64,000 nucleotides of DNA, from assembly GCA_900543805.1 (NCBI GenBank), contig UQTE01000004.1, positions 1 to 64,000 on the forward strand, read 5' to 3'. The translations under genes and the position numbers were made by a program. This stretch comes from an uncultured Sutterella sp. (GTDB taxonomy: Bacteria; Pseudomonadota; Gammaproteobacteria; Burkholderiales; Burkholderiaceae_F). Positions within the stretch are counted from its first letter, which is position 1, and each line of letters opens with the position of its first letter. Shown one piece after another: positions 30,423-38,207 of this stretch. The notes beneath the pieces were generated by a model. The model did no database searches. It saw nothing but the letters and a program-made list of their open reading frames with translations, and was not told the origin of the DNA.

Positions 30423-31304
30423 TCAACTTGCCTGCAGACACCGCCCCGAAACGTACGAAACGCCACCGTGAAGCGATTCGATGAGCGCAGAGAGCGACGA
30501 CGGGTAATGAAAGAGATTGTCCCCTTCTTCGAGCGACCGCATCCAACGGTAGGCTTCTTCCAAAACGATGGGCGACACGAAAATCCACTCCCCCTTCCGT
30601 CGCCACAATCCCCTCTTGCGCCAGTGATGGAGAATGCGGTCGACCCAGTTGAGCGTCGTGTTGACGATCTGACTTTGCGTCTGGATGGTCGTGGGAACCG
30701 GCATGCGGATCCAGCGGCTCCCGTCCTCGTCCTCCAGCATTTGGCCGTAGTTGACGGCCCATGTCGCAAGAAACGCCTGGAGACGTTCACGTCCGTCGAG
30801 AAGAGAAAGACACGCAAAACTCAGGCGATCCGACAACACACAGCACTCAAACTGCACGGCACAGATTTTGAAGAGCCGTGGCTCGCTCTCCAGGACGGAC
30901 AGCAGAAGCGAGCGCGGGCAGACGCAAAGCTCGCAGTCTGTGATGGCAAAGTAGCGACCGATCGCATGGCGGCCCGAAAAGAAGTTGAGATTCCCGGCCG
31001 CAATGCGGCCGGGCGTCGCCAAACCGATCGCTCGTCCGTCGAGATTTCCCATGCTTCTCGCTGTGATGCCCCGTCGAACGACGATCAGCTCGTCGATCTT
31101 CTCGGAGTGTCCGAAAAGAAGGTTGCCCGCTCGGATGGTACGTTTAAGTCCCAAACGAAGCATTAAAGAAAGAAGATCTGGATCCAGACGATGCGTGATC
31201 CAGGGCATGATCGGCACGGGCGAGCGCTCGATAGCGTCGTCCAAGACCGAATCGAACGAACACTGAATCAGCGTTTTGTGCCAAGTTTTCGAGAGTTTCG
31301 CCAT
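30423..31304 (-). CDS. Crp/Fnr family transcriptional regulator
   Basis: The 293-residue protein has a cyclic-nucleotide-binding-type beta-roll (about residues 50-150: LLFGHSEKIDELIVVRRG), a dimer helix and a C-terminal winged helix (TQSQIVNTTLNWVDRILHHW, then RKRGLWRRKGEWIFV). It is Cys-rich but lacks the ordered N-terminal Cys set of Fnr, so an iron-sulfur sensor is not evident. It follows the Tat flavoprotein gene on the same strand by 65 nt with a hairpin between them. By position it probably controls that reductase in response to its substrate or redox state. GC is lower than in clpB. Confidence 0.85.
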   Translation of the reverse strand: MAKLSKTWHKTLIQCSFDSVLDDAIERSPVPIMPWITHRLDPDLLSLMLRLGLKRTIRAGNLLFGHSEKIDELIVVRRGITARSMGNLDGRAIGLATPGRIAAGNLNFFSGRHAIGRYFAITDCELCVCPRSLLLSVLESEPRLFKICAVQFECCVLSDRLSFACLSLLDGRERLQAFLATWAVNYGQMLEDEDGSRWIRMPVPTTIQTQSQIVNTTLNWVDRILHHWRKRGLWRRKGEWIFVSPIVLEEAYRWMRSLEEGDNLFHYPSSLSALIESLHGGVSYVSGRCLQAS

Positions 31305-31323
31305 AGTGCGAAGTGCACAAAGG

Positions 31324-31354
31324 GCGAAGCCGCCCGGGCGGATTGCGGCTTCGC
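31324..31354 (-). terminator. Hairpin between flavoprotein and Crp/Fnr genes
   Basis: On the minus strand GCGAAGCCGC pairs with GCGGCTTCGC across an 11-nt loop, followed by CCTTTG. It ends 20 nt before the regulator ATG and may give partial termination. Confidence 0.55.
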
Positions 31355-31369
31355 AGGAGGTCGGATTGA

Positions 31370-32890
31370 TCAGGCGCGCGAATCTTCCAGAGCGCTTCGC
31401 GCCGCCGCACGACCGAAGATGATGCAGTCCGAGACGGCCACCGTGCCGAGCCGAACCTGCCCGTGAACGCCGCCCGTCACTTCACCGGCGGCGTAGAGCC
31501 CGGGAATCACCTTGTGGCAGGCGTCGTATACCTGCGCGCGATCGTTGATTTCGAGACCACCCATCGTGTGGTGTACCCGCGGCCAAAGGCGAGCAGCGTA
31601 ATACGGACCCTCGTCATTGGGAAGCGAATCCTCAAAGAACATGCACCCGAGGTCTTCATCCTTCTTGGCCCTAAGAAAGTCGTTCATTCGCTCGTTTTGC
31701 GCCTTGAGTGCCTCAACCGGAATCTTATAAAAATCCGCCATGGCTTCCAAGGTATCGAACTTGCAGATGACGCCGTTCTTCATGGCATGCTCGAAAGACG
31801 ACCGCTTCATGGCCTTCCCCGTCTGCGCCTTGACGTTCTTTTCACTGGCATAGATGAGTGCGGGATGACCGATCGCAATGATCGCGTCGGCACGTTCCTT
31901 ACGGTTCCCCGTTTCCTTGAAGAAGCGTTTGCCGGTAGCGATATCGACCATACAACCGTAACCCACGATCGACTCAACGAACTGCGGCGCGAGTCCGAAG
32001 CCCGTTTCATCGGGCGAGGTCCACGGGCCCAGTTGAATCCAGTCCATCTGTACCGTATTGGCGCCGATCATTTGCGCCTGCTGAATCATTTCCCCCGTAG
32101 CACCCGGATGATTCGTAGAGCCGAAGTCAGCGGTCAGACGAGGATCATGGCTCATGCGCATCACGACATTCTGAGAAAAGCCCCCTGAAGCGAGGAGAAC
32201 CCCCATCCGGGCGCGAATGGTTTCGACCTTGCCTGAATTTTCCTTTCCGAACCGATAGCCGCGACGAACTTGAACGCCCTCAACCCGACCGTCCGCACCG
32301 ATAATGAGTTTCTCTGCCTTCGTGCGAAGTTCTACGGGAACGCCCCATTGTCGGCATTTTGCATTCATCGGATTGATGAAGCCGGCTCCGGATTTTTCCA
32401 CGACCGTGTGGCTACGCTTCACGCTGTGACCGCCGTGGTAGTAAACATCGGCGAACTTGACGCCGATCTGATCGCGAAGCCACTCGTAAGTTGCGACGGA
32501 CTCGTCGCTGATCTTTCGGGCGAGCGACGGATGATTGATGTAGCCACCCGCCTTCATAATGTCGGAGAACATCAGATCGGCCGAATCCTGGATGCCGCGC
32601 TCCTTCTGCATATCAGTACCGGCCGCAGCGATCCCTCCGCCGTTGATGATGGAGTTGCCGCCGATCGCAGGCATTTTGTCGATCAAAAGCACCTGCTTGA
32701 TGCCGATCTGGTGCGCCTCAAGCGCCGCGGCGAATCCGGCGAAGCCGGTGCCGATAATGAGAAAATCAACCGTACGATCCCACTGAACGTTTTTTTCAGC
32801 GGCTTGCGCGGCGCCGACGGAGGCGGAAGCAAAAACGGCGGGCACGACGGCTGCCGCAGCGGTGAGAAGCGATCTTCTGGTGGCGTTCAT
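31370..32890 (-). CDS. Tat-exported FAD-dependent reductase, fumarate-reductase/flavocytochrome c type
   Basis: Periplasmic flavoprotein expected to reduce a C=C bond of an organic acid, taking electrons from a membrane-linked cytochrome. The 506-residue protein begins MNATRRSLLTAAAAVV (twin Arg, hydrophobic stretch, AQA cleavage site), set by AAGGAG before the ATG. FAD motif IIGTGFAGFAAALEA is followed by GGNSIINGGG. The substrate-site motifs match fumarate reductase: HHTMGGLEI, then GGVHGQVRLGT with the catalytic-type Arg. A true dicarboxylate or close analogue is therefore plausible. There is no haem domain. The paired Crp/Fnr gene is downstream. GC is about 55 % by eye. Confidence 0.88.
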   Translation of the reverse strand: MNATRRSLLTAAAAVVPAVFASASVGAAQAAEKNVQWDRTVDFLIIGTGFAGFAAALEAHQIGIKQVLLIDKMPAIGGNSIINGGGIAAAGTDMQKERGIQDSADLMFSDIMKAGGYINHPSLARKISDESVATYEWLRDQIGVKFADVYYHGGHSVKRSHTVVEKSGAGFINPMNAKCRQWGVPVELRTKAEKLIIGADGRVEGVQVRRGYRFGKENSGKVETIRARMGVLLASGGFSQNVVMRMSHDPRLTADFGSTNHPGATGEMIQQAQMIGANTVQMDWIQLGPWTSPDETGFGLAPQFVESIVGYGCMVDIATGKRFFKETGNRKERADAIIAIGHPALIYASEKNVKAQTGKAMKRSSFEHAMKNGVICKFDTLEAMADFYKIPVEALKAQNERMNDFLRAKKDEDLGCMFFEDSLPNDEGPYYAARLWPRVHHTMGGLEINDRAQVYDACHKVIPGLYAAGEVTGGVHGQVRLGTVAVSDCIIFGRAAARSALEDSRA

Positions 32891-33102
32891 GAGATTTCTC
32901 CTTCGTTTGAGTCCTTGGTTTTTCGCAGTTCGTGTCGGCCGACGCGTGTAATCTACCAAGTCAAAAAAACGGAAAAATCGAACTGAGTGTGAAGATGCAC
33001 TATGGAAAAATACCGATCTTCGCTCGAAAAGACCGAACGGTTTTCGAACGGCGCCCCAACTCGCCGTCTCCACGGCCTGGGATCCACTGCCCGGTGCTTG
33101 AG

Positions 33103-33489
33103 TCAGCGTAAAAATGATCGAATCATGAGAACACCCGCCGTCGCAGCCGCAAGACTTCCGATCACGTGGACAAGAAGGTGGCGCGTCCAGCGGCCCCAGG
33201 CGCCGTCGAGCAAAAATCCCACGGACTCCGTCGAAAAGGTGGAGAACGTGGTGAGGCCGCCCAAAAAGCCCGTGACGAGAAGAAGCCGCAGGGCGTCATT
33301 CACGGGAAAAACCGCGAAGCACCCCGCAAGAATGCCGGCCGCGAAGCACCCGACAAGGTTCGCGGCGAGCGTTCCCGCCGCGAGTCCGCCGACGCTTCCG
33401 AGACCGACCGTGAGGAGCCACCGGCAAAGCGCTCCGAGGGCCGCCCCCGCCGCTACGGCGGCGGCGCCCTCCCAAGTGATCCCCGTCAT
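33103..33489 (-). CDS. crcB: Fluoride ion channel Fluc/CrcB
   Basis: Exports toxic fluoride. The 128-residue protein has four hydrophobic segments and the family motifs GALCRW, NLVGCFAAG and GFLGGLTTFSTFS (the Na+ site and Phe-box region). The start at ATG 33489 gives the normal length; the longer frame is antisense-like upstream sequence. It lies 5 nt after ltaE. No fluoride riboswitch is seen because the gene is internal to the transcript. Confidence 0.9.
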   Translation of the reverse strand: MTGITWEGAAAVAAGAALGALCRWLLTVGLGSVGGLAAGTLAANLVGCFAAGILAGCFAVFPVNDALRLLLVTGFLGGLTTFSTFSTESVGFLLDGAWGRWTRHLLVHVIGSLAAATAGVLMIRSFLR

Positions 33490-33494
33490 GCGGA

Positions 33495-34520
33495 TCAGAG
33501 CGCCGCGATGAGCGCTTCGACGTCTTCGGGCTTCGTCGCCCAGCTCGTCACGAAGCGAACGACGTGGCGACCTTCGGAGAGAGCCGCCCAATAGGCGAAA
33601 GTCGTCACCTCGCGCAGGTGCGCGAGCTGTTCGTCCGTAACGATCGCAAAGACCTGATTCGTACCGGTGACAAAGAGAAGTTCATAGCCCTTCGCAAGGA
33701 GCGCTTCGGTCAGGCGCTTGGCGAGCCCCACGGCGTGACGGCCGACTTCAACGTAAAGGTCGTCCTCAAAGAGCGCTTCGAACTGAATCCCAAGGAGGCG
33801 CCCCTTCGCAAGAACCGCGCCCGACTGCTTCATCGTCGTGTAGAAGTGCGGCAGGAGTTCGGGGCGCGTGATGACGAGAGCTTCCCCAAAGAGCGCTCCC
33901 ACCTTCGTGCCGCCGATGTAGAAGACGTCCGCGAGGCGTGCGATGTCCTCGAGCGTCACGTCACTCTTTTCGGCCGCAAGGCCGTATCCGAGCCGCGCCC
34001 CGTCAATGTAGAGCGGCAGGTGATGGCGGTCGCAGACGGCGCGAAGGGCCTTGAGTTCGTCGAGCGTGTAGAGCGTGCCGTACTCCGTCGGGTGCGAGAT
34101 GTAGACGAGTCCGGGATGAACCGCAAAGTGGCGCGAAGGATCGTGCAGGAACTTTTGCATGGCCGCTTCGACCGTCTCGGCCGAAATTTTCCCTTCCTTT
34201 TCGGGAAGCGTGAGGACCTTGTGGCCCGAAGCCTCGATCGCGCCCGCCTCGTGTCCCGTGATGTGGCCCGTGTCGGCCGAGAGGACGCCTTCGTAGTTGC
34301 GAAGGATCGAGCGGATCACCGTCGCGTTCGTCTGCGTTCCGCCCACGAGAAACCACACCTGCGCGTCGGGCGCGCCGCAGGCCTTGCGGATGAGCTCGGC
34401 CGCCCGTTCGCAGTGCTTGTCCGCCCCGTAGCCCGGCGTCTGATCAAGATTCGTGGCGGAGAGTTTCTCCAAAATGCGCGGATGCGCGCCTTCCAAATAG
34501 TCGCATTCGAAGTGAAGCAT
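33495..34520 (-). CDS. ltaE: Low-specificity L-threonine aldolase
   Basis: PLP enzyme cleaving L-threonine or allo-threonine to glycine and acetaldehyde. The 341-residue fold-type I protein has VGGTQTNATVI, the Asp that holds the pyridine N in LYIDGARLGYGL and the Schiff-base Lys in GGTKVGALFGEA. GGGAC precedes the ATG. The gene diverges from the DMT permease. It could provide glycine; this matters because the threonine synthase in this window lacks its catalytic Lys. Confidence 0.92.
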   Translation of the reverse strand: MLHFECDYLEGAHPRILEKLSATNLDQTPGYGADKHCERAAELIRKACGAPDAQVWFLVGGTQTNATVIRSILRNYEGVLSADTGHITGHEAGAIEASGHKVLTLPEKEGKISAETVEAAMQKFLHDPSRHFAVHPGLVYISHPTEYGTLYTLDELKALRAVCDRHHLPLYIDGARLGYGLAAEKSDVTLEDIARLADVFYIGGTKVGALFGEALVITRPELLPHFYTTMKQSGAVLAKGRLLGIQFEALFEDDLYVEVGRHAVGLAKRLTEALLAKGYELLFVTGTNQVFAIVTDEQLAHLREVTTFAYWAALSEGRHVVRFVTSWATKPEDVEALIAAL

Positions 34521-34699
34521 CGGTCGTCCCGTTTCGTTCGTTGATGTCTTGGAGCGTCCCGACCGTGCGGGACGCGGATTTGTCCATTGTAGAACGAGGA
34601 CAAAAAGCTTGCCGACGGCGCCGCTTGACGGTCCCTCCCCTCCGAAATTCCCTGCGAAGGGCTATCATTCGGCATCTTTCTCTTTCTTTTTTGCCTTCC

Positions 34700-35614
34700 A
34701 TGACCAACCAACCCGTCCGCCGTCCCGTCGACTTCTTCGCCTTCGCCGTGTGCGTGGGCCTTTGCTTTGTGTGGGGCCTGCAGCAGGTCGCCATCAAGGC
34801 GGCGGGTGACGCCGTGAGTCCCATGCTGCAGGTGGGTCTGCGGTCCGCCGTTTCGGGACTCCTTTTGTGGCTCTTCAACCGCTATTGGTTGAAGGAGGTC
34901 TGGAACCCCGAAGTGAAGCTTCGCGACGCGCTCCTCGTGGGGCTCTGCTTTACGGGGGAATTCTTCTTCGTGTCCGAAGGCCTTCGCTTCACCTCGGCCG
35001 CCCACATGTCGGTGCTTCTCTACACGGCGCCGCTCTTTTCCGCCGTGGGACTCGCCGTGAAGCTTCCCGAAGAGCGCCTCAACCTCATTCAGTGGTCGGG
35101 GCTTCTTCTCGCCTTCTGCGGGATCCTCGTCGCCTTCCTCCTTCCCGCCCTCACGGAGGCGACGCCCGAAGAGAGCCTGTGGATTCTCGGCGACGCGCTC
35201 GGCCTGGGCGCCGGGATTTCCTGGGGCTTTGCGACGATCTTCCTGCGAACCACCACCATGAACGCCGCCCCCGCCTCGCAGATGCTCTTCTGGCAGCTCG
35301 CCACGGGCGCGGTGGTGCTGACGGCGCTCGCCCTTCTCACGGGTCAGAGTCACTTCGAGAGCACGACGCTCGGCTGGGCGAGCCTCGTCTTTCAGACCGT
35401 CATCGTGAGTTTCGCAAGCTACCTCGTCTGGAACTGGCTCCTTCGCCGCTATCTTGCCTCGCGCCTCGGCGTCTTTCTCTTCATGACGCCGATCTTCGGC
35501 GTGGTCCTGAGCGTGCTTCTTCTCGACGAATCCGTGGGACTACCCTTCGTCGCGGGATCGGTCCTCGTTTTGCTCGGCCTGCTTCTTGCGCAGCGCTCGA
35601 GCCGTCGCCGCTGA
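34700..35614 (+). CDS. EamA/DMT superfamily permease
   Basis: Inner-membrane drug/metabolite-type exporter of 304 residues with ten hydrophobic segments in two EamA repeats (about 15-150 and 170-300). FVWGLQQVAIK at the start of repeat 1 and SWGFATIFLR in repeat 2 are typical. The start is placed at ATG 34700, just before the first helix. The substrate is not predictable. Single gene, divergent from ltaE. Confidence 0.85.
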   Translation: MTNQPVRRPVDFFAFAVCVGLCFVWGLQQVAIKAAGDAVSPMLQVGLRSAVSGLLLWLFNRYWLKEVWNPEVKLRDALLVGLCFTGEFFFVSEGLRFTSAAHMSVLLYTAPLFSAVGLAVKLPEERLNLIQWSGLLLAFCGILVAFLLPALTEATPEESLWILGDALGLGAGISWGFATIFLRTTTMNAAPASQMLFWQLATGAVVLTALALLTGQSHFESTTLGWASLVFQTVIVSFASYLVWNWLLRRYLASRLGVFLFMTPIFGVVLSVLLLDESVGLPFVAGSVLVLLGLLLAQRSSRRR

Positions 35615-35646
35615 CGCCCTTCGGCGACCTTCGCGCCCCAACGAAA

Positions 35647-35690
35647 AGCGCCCTTTTTCCGCACGGGAAATCGGGCGCCTTTGCGTTTTG
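35647..35690 (+). terminator. Terminator of the DMT permease gene
   Basis: AGCGCCC pairs with GGGCGCCT, followed by TTGCGTTTT. It lies between two convergent genes. Confidence 0.65.
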
Positions 35691-35705
35691 GGACTTTTTG
35701 TCCGG

Positions 35706-36164
35706 TCAGCCCCAACGGGCCTTGGCGAGGTCGTCGCTCTCTCGCGCGTCGACCCAGCGGGCGCCCTCGGGCGTTTCCTCCTTCTTCCAGAAGGGCGCTT
35801 CGGTCTTCAACCAGTCCATGATGAAGGAGGCGGCTTCGAAGGCCGCGTGACGGTGGCGCGACGCGACCGCCACGAGGACGATCTCCTCGCCCACGACCAT
35901 GCGGCCGACGCGGTGGATCACCGTGACGTCGCCCAAGGGCCAGCGGCCGCGGGCCGTCTCGACGATCTTCGCGAGGCTCTTTTGGGTCATACCCGGATAG
36001 TGTTCGAGCGTCATGGCCGTGACGTTCGAGCCGTCGTTGACGTTTCGCACGACCCCCGTGAACGTGACAATCGCGCCCATGTCGGGCGAACCCTCGCGGA
36101 TGCGGGCGGTTTCCTCGCCGATGTCAAAGGGCTCGGTCGTGACCAGAATCTTCGTTTCCGCCAC
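35706..36164 (-). CDS. moaE: Molybdopterin synthase catalytic subunit
   Basis: Inserts two sulfurs from MoaD thiocarboxylate into cPMP. The 152-residue protein has the MoaE motifs GAIVTFTGVVR, LEHYPGM, IHRVGRM and the active-site Lys pair in APFWKKE. I place the start at GTG 36164, 6 nt after GGGAGG; a TTG at 36170, overlapping the moaD stop, is the alternative but abuts the ribosome site. It is last in the operon thrC-mobB-moeA-moaD-moaE. Confidence 0.93.
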   Translation of the reverse strand: MAETKILVTTEPFDIGEETARIREGSPDMGAIVTFTGVVRNVNDGSNVTAMTLEHYPGMTQKSLAKIVETARGRWPLGDVTVIHRVGRMVVGEEIVLVAVASRHRHAAFEAASFIMDWLKTEAPFWKKEETPEGARWVDARESDDLAKARWG

Positions 36165-36166
36165 GG

Positions 36167-36424
36167 TCAACCTCCCGTCACCGGCGGGAAGAAGGCGACG
36201 ACGTCGCCCTCTTTCAACGCCTCGTCGTCCGACGCGAGCTCTTCATTCAGGGCCGCGCGGATGCGCTTGAGATTCGCAAAGGCCGTGGCATAGGGCTCGC
36301 CCTTTGCGACGAGCCAGTCGCGAAGCGCCCCCACCGTGCGCACGTCGTCGGGCGTTTCCGCCTCTTCGCGGTCAAAACCGAGCTGTTCGCGCAGATAGGC
36401 GAAGTACAGGATTTCGATCTTCAT
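36167..36424 (-). CDS. moaD: Molybdopterin synthase sulfur carrier subunit
   Basis: Ubiquitin-fold sulfur carrier of 85 residues that ends in Gly-Gly (FFPPVTGG), the site of adenylation and thiocarboxylation by MoeB. The opening MKIEILYFAYLREQLG is typical. It lies 22 nt after moeA and runs directly into moaE. Confidence 0.92.
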   Translation of the reverse strand: MKIEILYFAYLREQLGFDREEAETPDDVRTVGALRDWLVAKGEPYATAFANLKRIRAALNEELASDDEALKEGDVVAFFPPVTGG

Positions 36425-36446
36425 TTTCTTAGTGCTCTCTCGCTAC

Positions 36447-37637
36447 TCAGGCAAAGAATCGGCAGAAGGGGTAGTAACGCACGAAGTCGCCCTTCTTCAC
36501 GGGCTCGCCCGCGGGCACGTCGACGAGGCCGTCGCCCCAGGCGCAGGAGGAAAGGACCTGCGAATTCTGATTGGGATAGCGGTCGAGTCCTCCTTCGGCG
36601 TTGCGGCGAACGCGCAGGAATTCCTCGCGGTCGCCGGGCTTCAACCAGTCGAAATCGGCGCGCACGAGCTGCGGCTGTACTTCGATGTCGTTCGAGCCCA
36701 TGCGGCGCAAAAGGAAGGGACGCGCCATCATGAGGAAGATCACGAAGGCGGCGACGGGGTTTCCCGGAATGCCGATGAAGGGAACGTTCTTCACATGCCC
36801 GAAAGCGAGGGGTTTCCCGGGCTTCACGCGCACGCGCCAGACGTCGAGCGCTCCGAGCGACTCGACGGCGGGCTTGATGTGGTCCTCTTCGCCCACGGAC
36901 ATGCCGCCCGTCGACAAAATCACGTCGGTCGTCTCCGCGGCGCGTTCGAGCGCCGCCTTCGTCGCCTCGAACGAATCGGGAATGCTCCCGAGGTCGTAGG
37001 CCTCGCAGCCGAGCGTGAGAAGGAGACTGCGCAGCATGTAGCGGTTCGAATTGTAGATGCCGCCCGGCGGGAGGGGTTCTCCGGGCTGCACGAGTTCGTC
37101 CCCGGAGAAGAAGACGCCCACGCGCAGACGGCGGTACACCGTCACGTAGGCGCGGCCGACGCTCGCGATCACGCCGATCACGGCGGGCGTCAGGCGCGTA
37201 CCGCGCGAGGCGATGACCGTACCCTGCGCCACGTCGCTTCCGCGGCGGCGGATCCAGGCGCCCTCGCGGGCCGAAGCGACAAACCGCACGCCCTCGGGCG
37301 TCACTTCGGTTTCCTCCTGCGGCACGACGGCGTCGGCCCCTTCGGGAACGGGGGCGCCCGTAAAGATGCGCGCGACCGTGCCCGGCTTCAGGGCTTCGCC
37401 GACGGACCCCGCCGGGATGCGCTGCGAAACGGGAAGGACCGCGCCCTCCGTCGCCTCGGCGAAACGCACGGCGTAGCCGTCCATCTGCGAATTGTCCCAG
37501 GCGGGCACCGCCACGGGGCTTCCCACGTCTTCGGCCAGAATGCGGCCCGTGCTGTAGAGAAGCGGAACGGTTTCCGTCTCGGTAATGGGGCTCGCGCCCG
37601 CCATCAGTCTCGAAAGGGCTTCGGTGTAAGAAATCAT
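36447..37637 (-). CDS. moeA: Molybdopterin molybdenumtransferase
   Basis: Inserts molybdate into adenylated molybdopterin. The 396-residue protein has SQMDGYAVR, GAPVPEGADAVV, LSTGGMSVGEEDHI and GIPGNPVAAFV, all MoeA signatures in order over domains I-IV. GAAGGAAAG lies 6 nt before the ATG. Because the cell makes molybdopterin, it should contain molybdoenzymes (formate dehydrogenase, DMSO/TMAO-type reductases) outside this window. Confidence 0.94.
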   Translation of the reverse strand: MISYTEALSRLMAGASPITETETVPLLYSTGRILAEDVGSPVAVPAWDNSQMDGYAVRFAEATEGAVLPVSQRIPAGSVGEALKPGTVARIFTGAPVPEGADAVVPQEETEVTPEGVRFVASAREGAWIRRRGSDVAQGTVIASRGTRLTPAVIGVIASVGRAYVTVYRRLRVGVFFSGDELVQPGEPLPPGGIYNSNRYMLRSLLLTLGCEAYDLGSIPDSFEATKAALERAAETTDVILSTGGMSVGEEDHIKPAVESLGALDVWRVRVKPGKPLAFGHVKNVPFIGIPGNPVAAFVIFLMMARPFLLRRMGSNDIEVQPQLVRADFDWLKPGDREEFLRVRRNAEGGLDRYPNQNSQVLSSCAWGDGLVDVPAGEPVKKGDFVRYYPFCRFFA

Positions 37638-37694
37638 CGTCTTTCCTTCGCCCCCGGGCGAAGGCCTTTTCCAAAAAGAAACTCGCCGCTTATT

Positions 37695-38207
37695 TTAGCG
37701 GCGAAGATGCGTCTCGAACATATGGGCCGCCACGCGCTCGGGTTCGTCGATCGGCAAAACGGGAAGGTCGGTGCCGAGCGCCTCGGCCGAGACGTTCGAG
37801 ACGACGCCCGCAAGAAGGGCGCCGGGAAAGAGCGGCCCCTCGGGCGTCGCGTCGGGGCGAAAGACCTCGTACTTCGGGTAATCGCCCTCGTTTTTGAAGC
37901 CTTCGACAAGCACGAGGTCCACGTCGCCCACGTGAGAAAGGAGCTCTTCGACGCCCGCGCGGCCCGCGGGCGTTTCATGAAGCACGACCCAGCGCGCGTC
38001 GCTTCGCACGACGACCGTCTCGGCGCCCGCTTCGCGGTAGCGCCAACTGTCCTTGCCCGGTTTGTCCATCGAAAAGCCGTGGTGCGCGTCCTTGAGGACC
38101 GCGACCCGAAGGCCGCGGGCCCGAAAGATCGCGACGAGCCGCTCGAGAAGCGTGGTCTTTCCCGATCCCGAGCGGCCCACGAAGCCGATCACGACGGGCC
38201 GCGTCAC
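37695..38207 (-). CDS. mobB: Molybdopterin-guanine dinucleotide biosynthesis adapter MobB
   Basis: GTP-binding partner in MGD cofactor maturation. The 170-residue P-loop protein starts at GTG (TRPVVIGFVGRSGSGKTTLL, Walker A), has KDAHHGFSMDKPGKDSWR and LVEGFK, all MobB patterns. The GTG overlaps the thrC stop as GTGA, giving translational coupling. mobA is not in the window. Confidence 0.9.
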   Translation of the reverse strand: MTRPVVIGFVGRSGSGKTTLLERLVAIFRARGLRVAVLKDAHHGFSMDKPGKDSWRYREAGAETVVVRSDARWVVLHETPAGRAGVEELLSHVGDVDLVLVEGFKNEGDYPKYEVFRPDATPEGPLFPGALLAGVVSNVSAEALGTDLPVLPIDEPERVAAHMFETHLRR

